A DNA stretch of 64,000 nucleotides from an uncultured Clostridia bacterium. GTDB lineage: Bacteria; Bacillota; Clostridia; Oscillospirales; Ruminococcaceae. The first letter of the stretch is position 1; each line of letters opens with the position of its first letter. Shown here piece after piece: positions 40,974-49,449 of the stretch. The stretch lies in contig CANQKW010000008.1 of the NCBI GenBank assembly GCA_947624555.1, positions 1 to 64,000 of the forward strand. Direction: 5' to 3'. The notes beneath the pieces were generated by a model. That model was not told the origin of the DNA and searched no databases. It saw only the letters and a program-made list of their open reading frames with translations. A program made the position numbers and the translations under genes.

Positions 40974-42170
40974 TCAGTAGCTGAGGAGCTTTGACTTATC
41001 CCATACGCTTCCTGTCCACGAACCGCCTATAACGTCATAGTAGTAGTCAAACAATTTCGCCTGATAGTTTCTGTAAGCTTTTGAAGTATCGACTTCCTCG
41101 CTCTCTCCGGGACGAACTTTTCTTGCGAAGAGCACCCAGCGCGTGTCTATATCTCTTCCGAGAGGCCACCAGCAGGTCGCAAGCGTAAGCAGCTCATCGC
41201 CGTATGTGAGGTCTACGTCTGTAAAGAACCAGCTCCTGTCCATAACGTCGATAATGAACTGATTAAATTCATCTTTATCTGCAAATTTTGTTTTATTTAC
41301 AAAATCAAACACTTCGCCGTAATTCGGGTCGGTATTTACAACAATTCCCGCAAAAATCTTATAGGTCTGACTTCCGCCGTCGGGTGTGGACATCATAACC
41401 GTCGGGTGTACCTTATAAAAAGCAATAGGTTCACGGGACGAGTCATAAGGAACATAATGATTAATATATGCGAAAAATTCACCCGTATGCATATTGTGAC
41501 CGAAGAGAATGGTGTTATCGTCTGTACCGTCCCATGTATTCTTGTAACTTGAAAAAATCGTGCCCGAAATTGACTCTTCCTTGTTGAAATCGTGGGAAAG
41601 GTAGTACTCGTTGTCAGGACCTATGACGATGGGGTTATTTATAAGCGTGCCTGTAATTTTTATCCAGCCTCTTACGTCGGGATTGATTTTACTAAGCTCG
41701 TCAAAATTTATGTTGAGAGGAGTATTTACAACCGGCGTAAGGTCGATAATTTCAGGCTCTTCGTCGCCTGCGGAGGTGACTGTTGTCATCATCGGATTTT
41801 CGATCTGCTGCGGCACGGTATATGACTGCTGAAGGCCCTCGTCGACAGACTCTCCCGCAACGTTGATTATCTTATTATTTGTGCTTGTGCCCTTTTTAAG
41901 ACTTAAAAGCTGCCAGCCGAGGAATATCAGCGAGCCGATAAGCGCCGCTACCGCAAACAGCAAAAATGCTTTTCTTGCCTTTTCCGCCGTGCTGTCGGCT
42001 GCCTGCGGAAAAGCCGCCACAGCAAATCTTGTAAAGGCATTTCCGCTTTTTCTGCCTTTTATCTTGTCGTTTGAGCCTCGTTTTTGGCGGCTTGCGGCAG
42101 AATTTGACGTCTTTGCCGAGGCACTTTGCCTTTTTCTTTCATTACTGTCAAAATCGTCTATATTAGCCAT
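40974..42170 (-). CDS. srtB: Class B sortase 3
   Basis: This 398-residue sortase B has a long Lys/Arg/Ser-rich cytoplasmic N-terminus of about 65 residues, one helix (AFLLFAVAALIGSLIFLGW), an acidic spacer and the catalytic core. The core shows NTILFGHNMHTGEFF, LLTLATCWWPLG and TRWVLFARKVRPGE. The catalytic His, Cys and Arg are present. Its start overlaps the pncC stop by eight bases. The three sortases are paralogues but clearly diverged, which suggests different substrates. Confidence 0.92.
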   Translation of the reverse strand: MANIDDFDSNERKRQSASAKTSNSAASRQKRGSNDKIKGRKSGNAFTRFAVAAFPQAADSTAEKARKAFLLFAVAALIGSLIFLGWQLLSLKKGTSTNNKIINVAGESVDEGLQQSYTVPQQIENPMMTTVTSAGDEEPEIIDLTPVVNTPLNINFDELSKINPDVRGWIKITGTLINNPIVIGPDNEYYLSHDFNKEESISGTIFSSYKNTWDGTDDNTILFGHNMHTGEFFAYINHYVPYDSSREPIAFYKVHPTVMMSTPDGGSQTYKIFAGIVVNTDPNYGEVFDFVNKTKFADKDEFNQFIIDVMDRSWFFTDVDLTYGDELLTLATCWWPLGRDIDTRWVLFARKVRPGESEEVDTSKAYRNYQAKLFDYYYDVIGGSWTGSVWDKSKLLSY

Positions 42171-42696
42171 TATATTTTCCCTCCTGTGTTTCGCTAATGT
42201 TTCTTTTTATTGTGGAAACAAGCATTTCCAGAGCGGTTTTACACGCATCTGCCCTTACTTGTTCTCTGTCGCCTTTAAATAAAAATCTCCCGGAAGAAAC
42301 GGTTTTTTCTCCGTTTACCGTTATGAAAACCTCTCCTACGGGATGTTCGGGACTGCCGCCCGAAGGACCTGCCACTCCCGTTGTGGAAACGGCATAATCC
42401 GCACCCGAAAGCCGTTTTACGCCGAGCGCCATTTCCTCGGAGCATTTTTGGCTGTATTCGGAAAAGACCGCAAGCGTTTCCTTTGATACGCCGAGGACTT
42501 CGCTTTTTATCCTGTTGGAATAGGAGCAGACCCCAAGCTCGATTACAGCCGAGCTGCCCGAAACGCTTGTTATCGCCGAAGAAATCATTCCTCCCGTGCA
42601 GCTTTCCGCCGACGAGATTTTTTTGCCGTTCTCAGAGCAGAGCTTTACAATCTCCTGCGCAAGAGCGTCAATTTCGCTGTAAATTTTATTCTCCAT
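42163..42696 (-). CDS. pncC: CinA C-terminal domain protein (nicotinamide-nucleotide amidase)
   Basis: This 177-residue stand-alone PncC/CinA-C domain deamidates nicotinamide mononucleotide to nicotinate mononucleotide in NAD recycling. Family motifs are SSAESCTGGMISSAIT (near 29-44) and TTGVAGPSGGSPEHPVG. The N-terminal molybdopterin-binding-like domain of full CinA is absent. ATG 42696 is preferred to the in-frame GTG at 42705. It ends inside the start of the downstream sortase gene. Confidence 0.92.
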   Translation of the reverse strand: MENKIYSEIDALAQEIVKLCSENGKKISSAESCTGGMISSAITSVSGSSAVIELGVCSYSNRIKSEVLGVSKETLAVFSEYSQKCSEEMALGVKRLSGADYAVSTTGVAGPSGGSPEHPVGEVFITVNGEKTVSSGRFLFKGDREQVRADACKTALEMLVSTIKRNISETQEGKYNG

Positions 42697-42732
42697 AATC
42701 AACACCGTTTATCAGCCGAAAAAGTTGCCGTT

Positions 42733-43926
42733 TTAATCAATAAAAACCGTTTTTTCTCCATATCTGAAACGCTTGACTTCGGTTTTTTCAATCGCCTCGT
42801 CAACCATTTTGTCAAAATCGAAAGAGCTTTCCGCTTTAAGTATTTCCTCAAGAGAGGGTCTTGTTTTCGGGTGTTTGGGGGAAAATACCGTACAGCAGTC
42901 CTCGTATGGGAGAATTGACGTTTCATACGTGTCAATTTTACGTGCAATTTCGGTTATTTCGATTTTATCCATACCGATAACAGGTCTGAAAACGGGATAT
43001 TCCGCAGCCGCATTTGTGCATTTCAGAGCCTGCAGCGTCTGAGAGGCAACCTGAGCCAGACTTTCACCCGTGATTATCCCCCCGTAGCCGTATCGGTCGC
43101 AGATTTTATTTGCAATTTTGACCATAAGTCTGCGCATAATGACGGTAAAATACTCTTCGGGGCAGTTGTCCCGTATCGCCTCCTGTATCTCGGTAAACGG
43201 CACGCAGTAGAAAATGGTATTTCCGCAAAATTCCGTCATTTTTTCGCAGAGAGCCTCTACCTTCATACGTGCTCTGTCGGAAGTGTAAGGCGGACTGACA
43301 TAATGTATGCAGTCGACGACAAGTCCGCGTTTTGCCATCATATATCCTGCAACGGGACTGTCTATTCCTCCCGAAAGCATAAGCAGAGCTTTTCCGCTTG
43401 AACCGACAGGCAGACCGCCTGCGCCGATAATTCTTTCTGCGGAGAGATAAGCGCCGTTATCACGAATTTCCAGACGAACGGTAACTTCGGGATTATGCAC
43501 GTCCACGCCGAGGTGCGGAAAATTATCCAGAACGACATCTCCCAGTTTTTGCTGAATATCGGGCGATTTCAGCGGAAAAGACTTATCCGAACGCTTTGCC
43601 TCGACTTTGAACGTTTTTGCACTTGAAAGCGCAGGTCTTAGATATTCTCCGGCATTTTGCGCTACGGTATCGAAATTTTTTTCAAAGACCGCACACCGCT
43701 GTATCGCCCCGATACCGAAAACGCTTTTCAGGCATTTTACAGCCGTGTCTATATCGACATCTTCAAGAGGCTCGATATAAATTGTGCTTTGCCTTCTCGA
43801 ATATTCAAACCTGCCGATTTTTTTAAGGCGGCGTTTGATGTTTTTTACGAGCATATCCTCAAAGGAGTTTCTGTTGTCGCCTTTCAGAGCGATTTCTCCG
43901 TATTTTGCGAGAATTATTTCTTTCAT
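42733..43926 (-). CDS. thiI: tRNA 4-thiouridine synthase ThiI
   Basis: This 397-residue enzyme adenylates U8 of tRNA and transfers sulfur to form 4-thiouridine. A ferredoxin-like domain and a THUMP domain (to about 165) precede the PP-loop MLSGGIDSPVAGYMMAKRG. The C-terminal rhodanese domain of the enterobacterial enzyme is absent, as usual in Firmicutes. It lies three bases after a cysteine desulfurase that should supply sulfur, like the Bacillus NifZ-ThiI pair. Confidence 0.95.
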   Translation of the reverse strand: MKEIILAKYGEIALKGDNRNSFEDMLVKNIKRRLKKIGRFEYSRRQSTIYIEPLEDVDIDTAVKCLKSVFGIGAIQRCAVFEKNFDTVAQNAGEYLRPALSSAKTFKVEAKRSDKSFPLKSPDIQQKLGDVVLDNFPHLGVDVHNPEVTVRLEIRDNGAYLSAERIIGAGGLPVGSSGKALLMLSGGIDSPVAGYMMAKRGLVVDCIHYVSPPYTSDRARMKVEALCEKMTEFCGNTIFYCVPFTEIQEAIRDNCPEEYFTVIMRRLMVKIANKICDRYGYGGIITGESLAQVASQTLQALKCTNAAAEYPVFRPVIGMDKIEITEIARKIDTYETSILPYEDCCTVFSPKHPKTRPSLEEILKAESSFDFDKMVDEAIEKTEVKRFRYGEKTVFID

Positions 43927-43929
43927 AAA

Positions 43930-45036
43930 TTATCTTCTTATCCTTTTAACTGTTTCGGTTATTTTTTCGCATAAGAAAGCGATTTCTTCCTCGTTATTAT
44001 TATGGCAGAGCGAAACTCTTACTGCGCTGTCTGCGTCCTTGTCCGAAACGCCGAATGCCGCAAGAACTTTGCTCGTTTTTCCCTTAGAGCAGGCAGAACC
44101 GCTTGACACGCAGATATCATACTGTTCCAGCGAGTGCAGCATATTCTCTGAGCGTACGCCCCGAACGCTGAAATTCACGATATTCGGCAGGCATTTTTCT
44201 CCGGAATTTATTGATATATCCTTTATTTTTACAAGCTCTGCCAGAAGTTTTTCCTTAAGAGCCGAAAAATACTCATAATCGTACCTGTAAGCGTTTATTG
44301 CCGCCTCAAATCCTGCGATAAGCTCTACTGCCTCTGTTCCCGAACGAAGATTTTTCTGCTGACCTCCGCCGAAAAGCAAGGGAGAAACTGTCACGCCCTT
44401 TTTTATGTACAGTGCGCCTATACCTTTTGACGCATGAATTTTATGCCCCGAAACGCTGATTAAATCTCCGTCGAGCGGAATTTTCAGAAAGCCTTGTACT
44501 GCGTCAATATGTACGAGCGTCCTCGGATTTTTCACTTTAACGCCTTTGTACAGCCGTTTTACATCTACTGCGAAACCTGTTTCGTTGTTTACCGCCATAC
44601 AGCTTACCAGAGAGGTTTTTTCGTCAACGCTGTCGATCAATGCGCCCTCAAAATCACTATAATTCTTTGGCGCAAGCCGAACGACCTCGCTGCCCTTTTC
44701 TTCGAGCTTATCAATGACCCGTGCGACAGACGGGTGTTCCATAGCCGTTGTGACGATTTTTCCTTTTCGGAGATTTGCCCCGAAGAGAGCGGTATTATTG
44801 CTTTCCGTTGCGCCCGAAGTAAAAATTACCTCTCCCTCAAGCGGCGGATTTCCAAGCGCAAGTCCTTTAAGGACCGCCTGTTTTGCCCTGCTTATCAGAT
44901 TTATTGAAACCGTGCCCATTTTATGAAGAGAGCTTGCGTTTCCGTAGCAGTCGTTCATTGCCGCCGACACAGCCTCGACACATTCACGGCAGGGTTTTGT
45001 CGTGGCGGCATTATCAAGATAAATCACTTTATACAA
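43930..45036 (-). CDS. Cysteine desulfurase, NifS/IscS family (ThiI partner)
   Basis: This 368-residue PLP enzyme releases persulfide sulfur from cysteine. Landmarks are YLDNAATTKP at the start, TSGATESNN, the PLP lysine in SVSGHKIHASKG and the catalytic-loop Cys in SSGSACSKGK. The desulfurase-thiI order resembles the nifZ-thiI arrangement of Bacillus, implying a dedicated tRNA-thiolation role. A -10 element TATAAT with extended TG lies upstream at 45066-45071. The -35 match is poor. Genes through the sortases and the SpoIID protein may be co-transcribed. Confidence 0.93.
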   Translation of the reverse strand: MYKVIYLDNAATTKPCRECVEAVSAAMNDCYGNASSLHKMGTVSINLISRAKQAVLKGLALGNPPLEGEVIFTSGATESNNTALFGANLRKGKIVTTAMEHPSVARVIDKLEEKGSEVVRLAPKNYSDFEGALIDSVDEKTSLVSCMAVNNETGFAVDVKRLYKGVKVKNPRTLVHIDAVQGFLKIPLDGDLISVSGHKIHASKGIGALYIKKGVTVSPLLFGGGQQKNLRSGTEAVELIAGFEAAINAYRYDYEYFSALKEKLLAELVKIKDISINSGEKCLPNIVNFSVRGVRSENMLHSLEQYDICVSSGSACSKGKTSKVLAAFGVSDKDADSAVRVSLCHNNNEEEIAFLCEKITETVKRIRR

Positions 45037-45065
45037 CCTCTTGTTTATTTATTAACTCACTGTTA

Positions 45066-45071
45066 ATTATA
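45066..45071 (-). promoter_or_regulatory. Extended -10 promoter of the desulfurase-thiI operon
   Basis: TGTTATAAT on the minus strand is an extended -10 element about 30 bp before the start codon. Only a weak TGTTCA or TTCAAA lies upstream as a -35. Confidence 0.6.
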
Positions 45072-45196
45072 ACACATTACTTTGCTTTTGAACAGGCTTT
45101 TTTTAAATTTTTCACGATATTTTCATAAGAAAAAGCTCTAAAAGTTACAATTCGGTTACAAAACAGCGAATAAAGGTTACAGTTTTGTCATATATA

Positions 45197-45224
45197 TTGA
45201 CTTTTTGATTTGATGTGTTAAAAT
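45197..45224 (+). promoter_or_regulatory. Promoter of the Cys/Gly-rich microprotein gene
   Basis: TTGACT (45197-45202) and TAAAAT (45219-45224) are separated by 16 bp. It would give a leader of about 255 nt before the microprotein. Confidence 0.65.
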
Positions 45225-45230
45225 ATAAGT

Positions 45231-45488
45231 AGAGGTAATGATATAATATTCCTTCATAATTTGAAAGACCGACTTCTTATGCCCCAAGAAGTCGGTCTTG
45301 CCTTTGCGTGAATTTTGCTATGTATTGTTTGCGGAGCAATACGGCATAAAAAGGCTTTTCGGCATTATCGCACGAACGGGGATCTGATTTTTGTAACCAA
45401 ATTTATTCAGCGGCATATTATATACCAAGAAACGCAAAGCTCCGACGGGGAGCGGCGGGTTTCAAATACTATCAAGGAGGACATTATT
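45231..45488 (+). promoter_or_regulatory. Long structured leader of the microprotein gene
   Basis: The leader contains a perfect 14-bp hairpin (AAGACCGACTTCTT/AAGAAGTCGGTCTT, 45265-45299) whose loop ATGCCCC could pair with a later ACGGGGAT. Smaller stems GTATTG/CAATAC (near 45331-45351) and GCTCC/GGGAGC follow. There is no T-run after the first hairpin. It fits no riboswitch class that I recognise. It may be a regulatory leader or the hairpin may be a separate short RNA. Confidence 0.45.
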
Positions 45489-45647
45489 ATGTCATGTTTT
45501 AACAACGGCAACGGCTGCTGGATCATCATTCTTATTCTCTTGCTCTGCAACTGCGGATGCGGCGGCAACGGCACCGCTTACAGCTCCAACAACGACTGCG
45601 GCTGCGGCTGCGGCGGCAACAATAACGGCTGCGGATGCGGCTGCTGA
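45489..45647 (+). CDS. 52-residue Cys/Gly/Asn-rich microprotein
   Basis: A short Asn/Gly start is followed by one helix (CWIIILILLLCNC), then a tail made of Cys-Gly alternations and Asn spacers (CGCGGN, CGCGCGGNNN, GCGCGC). Twelve of 52 residues are cysteine. AAGGAGGA lies eight bases before ATG 45489, supporting real translation. Similar Cys/Gly-rich small proteins are common in Clostridia, sometimes misnamed chorion-like, with unknown function. Metal binding or spore/cell-envelope location is a guess. A terminator follows directly. Confidence 0.8.
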   Translation: MSCFNNGNGCWIIILILLLCNCGCGGNGTAYSSNNDCGCGCGGNNNGCGCGC

Positions 45648-45685
45648 TTTCACCGCACAAATTCGTTCGGCTGTACCATAACACA

Positions 45686-45711
45686 AGCCGCTGCTCCTGA
45701 GGGCAGCGGCT
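45686..45711. terminator. Terminator between the microprotein and ybaK
   Basis: AGCCGCTGC and GCAGCGGCT form a 9-bp stem around eight bases, followed by GTCTTATTG. It ends the microprotein transcript and possibly the convergent ybaK transcript. Confidence 0.75.
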
Positions 45712-45714
45712 GTC

Positions 45715-46191
45715 TTATTGTGTAATATCTGCAAACTTTCCTTTGCAGGCTTTAAGCAGATCATCAGGAGAAATTTCCAGCTGAAGTCCGAGCCTGCCGC
45801 CGCTTACGAAGATTTTTTCGTAATTTTCTGCCGTTTCGTGTACAAAAGTAGGAAACTGCTTTTTCATTCCGATAGGGGAAACTCCTCCCCGTATATATCC
45901 CGTAAGTGCATTTATATCTTTTACGTGAACAGGCTCAACGGATTTTTCACCTGCCGCTTTTGCACATTTTTTCAGGTCAAGCTCCCTGTCGACAGGCAAT
46001 ACAAAAACGTAGTTTTTTCCGCTTTTTGCCGCCGTAACTATCGTTTTGAAGGTGATTTCTGCAGGCTGACCCAACATATCCGCAACATGAACCCCGTCAA
46101 TAAACTCTCCGCATTCGTAGGTATGGGGAATATAATCTATCCCGTCCCTGTCAAGCATACGCAGAGCGTTTGTTTTGGTTTCCTTAGACAT
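45715..46191 (-). CDS. ybaK: YbaK/EbsC-family Cys-tRNA(Pro) deacylase
   Basis: This 158-residue trans-editing enzyme hydrolyses Cys mischarged on tRNA-Pro. Family features are TNALRMLDRDGIDY, TFKTIVTAAKSGKNYVFVLPVDRELDLKK split over the core strands, and GYIRGGVSPIGMKKQFP containing the conserved Gly-Ser/Pro loop. Its start ATG overlaps the stop of the 51-residue gene (TGATG), so the two are coupled. Confidence 0.94.
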   Translation of the reverse strand: MSKETKTNALRMLDRDGIDYIPHTYECGEFIDGVHVADMLGQPAEITFKTIVTAAKSGKNYVFVLPVDRELDLKKCAKAAGEKSVEPVHVKDINALTGYIRGGVSPIGMKKQFPTFVHETAENYEKIFVSGGRLGLQLEISPDDLLKACKGKFADITQ

Positions 46192-46346
46192 CAGATATCC
46201 TCGTCGAAATCGTCGTAATCATCATCGAAATTGAAACCGTCGTCTTTAAGCAGATTTGTCTTGCCGAGCAGGAAATACGCAACAGCCGCTGCCGCTGCCG
46301 CAGCGGTAACGATTATCCCGATTATCATAACAAGCTTTTTTGTCAT
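46191..46346 (-). CDS. 51-residue membrane microprotein with acidic tail
   Basis: Translation gives a basic start, one alanine-rich helix (LVMIIGIIVTAAAAAAVAYFLLG) and an acidic, aromatic tail ending in repeated Asp/Phe/Tyr (FDDDYDDFDEDI). AGGGGG lies just before ATG 46346. The stop shares a base with the ybaK start, which supports translation. No family was recognised; it might be a membrane tether or adaptor. Confidence 0.7.
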   Translation of the reverse strand: MTKKLVMIIGIIVTAAAAAAAVAYFLLGKTNLLKDDGFNFDDDYDDFDEDI

Positions 46347-46363
46347 AATGAACCCCCTCAGTA

Positions 46364-46954
46364 TCACTGAAATCTTGCGGCGATCTCCGCAATTCCGTTA
46401 TCGTTGGTCGGCTCGCCTATCGCACCGAACTTCCATTCGTTATTGTAGCGGTACACTTCGCCGAATATCATAGCGGTCTTGCCGTCGTAATTTTCGGAAA
46501 GATTGTACCTGCAAAGCTCTGCGCCCGTATCTGCGTCAACAATTCTGATAAAAGCGTTTCTTATCATACCGAACTGCTGTTTGCGTTCTCTTGCCTGGTA
46601 AATAGTTACCACGAACACAATTTTCGAGTATTCGGCAGGAACTTTGTTAAGCTCGATAATGACCTGTTCGTCGTCGCCGTCGCCTGCGCCCGTGAGATTA
46701 TCTCCGCAGTGACGCACAGCGCCGCTCCTGTGCATAAGCTGACCGTAATAAACGACGTCGGCAGGTCCTGTCAGCTTTCCGCTCTGACCGTTTATCAGAA
46801 TGGCAGATGCGTCGCAGTCAATGTCTTCTGCTCTTGAAAACAGCGAGAATTTTTTGGGAGCCTCATCCCATCCCAGACCTACAACGACTGTTTTTAATCC
46901 CGTGTTGCCTTTGGTAAGGTCGACCTTTTGACCCTTTTGAAGATTTACAGACAT
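46364..46954 (-). CDS. terD: TerD-family calcium-binding stress protein
   Basis: This 196-residue TerD-domain protein has blocks GQKVDLTKG (8-16), VGLGWD, DIDCDASAILI, and the calcium-site stretch GAGDGDDEQVIIEL. The family is linked to tellurite, phage and general stress resistance, usually as several ter genes. Here it is alone, with its own consensus promoter, about 17 bp upstream of the 51-residue gene. AAAGGA precedes the ATG. Confidence 0.93.
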   Translation of the reverse strand: MSVNLQKGQKVDLTKGNTGLKTVVVGLGWDEAPKKFSLFSRAEDIDCDASAILINGQSGKLTGPADVVYYGQLMHRSGAVRHCGDNLTGAGDGDDEQVIIELNKVPAEYSKIVFVVTIYQARERKQQFGMIRNAFIRIVDADTGAELCRYNLSENYDGKTAMIFGEVYRYNNEWKFGAIGEPTNDNGIAEIAARFQ

Positions 46955-46987
46955 AGCAAAACCGTCCTTTCCCGATTTATATGACTT

Positions 46988-47016
46988 ATTATACTACATT
47001 TTCTGGTAAAATTCAA
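46988..47016 (-). promoter_or_regulatory. Promoter of terD
   Basis: On the minus strand, TTGAAT (47011-47016) and TATAAT (46988-46993) are 17 bp apart. It probably drives terD, the microprotein gene and ybaK. Confidence 0.85.
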
Positions 47017-47035
47017 GTAGATTTATGCAATTTTT

Positions 47036-49447
47036 TTAATTTTCCCCGTAAACCTTTCCTGCAATATCAACAGTTTCCTTTGCGTCCTTTGCGTAATAGT
47101 CTGCGCCGATTTTTTTCGCATATTCGGGAGTAAGCACAGCGCCGCCGACTACGATTTTGCAGGGGATATTCCGCTCGTGTATAAGCTTTATCGTACCCTC
47201 CATACTTTTAAGAGTGGTAGTCATAAGCGCAGATAAGCCCACAAGCTTTGCCGAATACTTATCCGCTGCGTCTGCGACAGCCTCGTAATCCACATCTTTT
47301 CCGAGGTCTATTACCTCGTATCCGTAATTTTCAAGCAGGGTTTTGACTATATTCTTTCCTATATCGTGAATATCTCCCTTGACCGTTGCAAGAACGACTT
47401 TGCCTCGGCTTTCGGTTTTGCCGCCTCTTTGCGAGATAGCTTTTTTCACCTCGTCAAAAGCCGCCTGAGCCGCACCTGCCGCACCGATTAGCTGAGGCAG
47501 GAACATTTTTCCCTTTTCAAAGCGTTCTCCTGCCTCGTCAAGCGCAGGTATAAGTCTGTCGTTAATGATAGACATAGGCTCTTCGCCGCTTTCGAGCAGC
47601 TTTGCGGTGATTTCTCCGCATTCTGCTTTAAGACCGTTCAGCACTGCATGGAGAATATCGCCTTCGCTTGTCTTTTCATCGGTTTTTTCAGCCGTTTTTT
47701 TCGTTTGAGCAGTCTGTGTCAAATTCGGGACAGAAACCGCTCCCATACGTTCAATGTAATCCGCACCGCCCCTGTCGTATCCCGAAAGCAGCCTGTAAGC
47801 GCAGACTGCTCCCGTCATAGCTATGCTGTTGGGGTTCATAATCGGCAGGTCAAGACCGCACTGCATTGCCGCTGTGAGAAATGTGGAGTTTACGATCTCC
47901 CTGTTCGGCAGACCGAAAGAAATATTTGATACGCCGAGGACATTTTTCAGTCCCAGCCTCTCCTTGACCATTTTTATTGCTTTCAGCGTTTCAACAGCGC
48001 CGTCCTGTTCCGCTGACGCAGTAAGCGTAAGGCAGTCGATGTACACGTCGCGTTTCGGTATTCCGTAATATTCGGCGCGTTTAAGGATTTTTTCAGCAAT
48101 CTCAAAGCGTTTTTCGGCGGTTTTTGGGATACCGTCCTTATCGAGCGTAAGTCCAATGACAGCCGCACCGAATTTTTTCACCAGAGGCAGCACCGTGTCG
48201 AGCTTTTCGTCCTCTCCGTTCACGGAATTTACGATAGGCTTTCCCGAAACTATCCTGAGAGCTGCCTCCAGAACCTCTGTTTCGGTCGTATCTATCTGAA
48301 GAGGAGCGTCCGAAACCGATTGGATTGCGTCTACTGCTGCGATCATCATTTCCTTTTCGTCGATGTCGGGCAAGCCTACGTTTACGTCAAGGATTTCTGC
48401 TCCGCCCTCGCACTGTTCGACTGCCTGTTTCATAATGTAGTCGATGTCGTGCCGCTTTAGAGCCTCCTTGAAGAGCTTTTTGCCCGTGGGGTTTATGCGT
48501 TCGCCGATAATTCTCACGGTATTGATTTCAACCACTTTGGAAGAGGAACAGACCGCCGCAGGAATCTCGGCAGTTTTCCTGATGAATTTTCTGCCTTTAA
48601 GACGATCGGATATTTCCCTTATATATTCGGGAGAAGTGCCGCAGCAGCCGCCCAGCAGTTTTACGCCCATATCAGCCGCTTTTTCGAGGATTTCTGCAAA
48701 CTCTTCGGGAGCGACATTGTACTCGTTCGTTACAGGGTCGGGCAGACCTGCGTTCGGACGAACGCAAACGGGCACTTGTGCCCATTTCATAATTTCTTCG
48801 ATGATAGGCAGAGCCTCTTTCGGACCGAGCGAGCAGTTCATACCCACGGCGTCTGCGCCTGCGCCCTGCAAAGTCATTACCGCAGAGGCTGCCGTACACC
48901 CTGTGAAGGTACGCCGATTTTCCTCAAATGACATTGTGCATATAACGGGGAGATTTGTGTTTTCTTTTGCGGCAAGAAGTGCGGTTTTTGCCTCGATAAG
49001 GTCGGTCATGGTTTCGATTGCGATAAAATCCGCACCTGCGGTTTCTCCTGCCCTCATCACCTCCGAAAACATCTCGTAAGCCTCTGAAACGGGCATATCT
49101 CCCGCAGGTCTGAGCAGTCTTCCGAGCGAACCCACGTCAAGCGCCACAAGAACGTCTGTGCCTTCGGCGGCTTTTTTTGCGATTTCAAACGCCTTTGCGA
49201 CGGTTTCCTCAACGGAATATCTGCTGTGTTTGAGCTTGTTCGGGTTTGCCCCGAACGTATTCGCATAAACGACCTGCGCTCCGGCATTGATATATTGCCT
49301 GTGAATATCCTCGATAAGCTCGGGATTTGTAAAATTCAGCTCTTCGGGCAAACCGCCGAGTTTCAGCCCCGATTTTTGGAGCATAGTGCCCATAGCTCCG
49401 TCAAGAATTATAAATTTATCATTTGAAAGCAGTTCTCTGAAGGTCAT
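47036..49447 (-). CDS. metH: Cobalamin-dependent methionine synthase lacking the reactivation domain
   Basis: This 803-residue enzyme transfers methyl from methyl-THF to homocysteine through cobalamin. The homocysteine domain has zinc ligands C205, C268 and C269 (GMNCSLGP, LLGGCCGTS). The pterin-binding domain (about 310-570) includes GERINPTGKKLFKEAL. The B12 cap (about 590-680) precedes the B12-binding domain with GDIHDIGKN (H694 as cobalt ligand). The protein stops after this domain, so the C-terminal AdoMet reactivation domain of E. coli MetH is missing. It is two bases downstream of a MATE gene, with AAGGAG inside that gene's end. Confidence 0.95.
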   Translation of the reverse strand: MTFRELLSNDKFIILDGAMGTMLQKSGLKLGGLPEELNFTNPELIEDIHRQYINAGAQVVYANTFGANPNKLKHSRYSVEETVAKAFEIAKKAAEGTDVLVALDVGSLGRLLRPAGDMPVSEAYEMFSEVMRAGETAGADFIAIETMTDLIEAKTALLAAKENTNLPVICTMSFEENRRTFTGCTAASAVMTLQGAGADAVGMNCSLGPKEALPIIEEIMKWAQVPVCVRPNAGLPDPVTNEYNVAPEEFAEILEKAADMGVKLLGGCCGTSPEYIREISDRLKGRKFIRKTAEIPAAVCSSSKVVEINTVRIIGERINPTGKKLFKEALKRHDIDYIMKQAVEQCEGGAEILDVNVGLPDIDEKEMMIAAVDAIQSVSDAPLQIDTTETEVLEAALRIVSGKPIVNSVNGEDEKLDTVLPLVKKFGAAVIGLTLDKDGIPKTAEKRFEIAEKILKRAEYYGIPKRDVYIDCLTLTASAEQDGAVETLKAIKMVKERLGLKNVLGVSNISFGLPNREIVNSTFLTAAMQCGLDLPIMNPNSIAMTGAVCAYRLLSGYDRGGADYIERMGAVSVPNLTQTAQTKKTAEKTDEKTSEGDILHAVLNGLKAECGEITAKLLESGEEPMSIINDRLIPALDEAGERFEKGKMFLPQLIGAAGAAQAAFDEVKKAISQRGGKTESRGKVVLATVKGDIHDIGKNIVKTLLENYGYEVIDLGKDVDYEAVADAADKYSAKLVGLSALMTTTLKSMEGTIKLIHERNIPCKIVVGGAVLTPEYAKKIGADYYAKDAKETVDIAGKVYGEN

Positions 49448-49449
49448 TT

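Noticed and set aside
45492-45764. A 90-residue Ala/Val-rich frame on the minus strand
   Set aside because: It is the complement of the Cys/Gly-rich microprotein and runs through a terminator.
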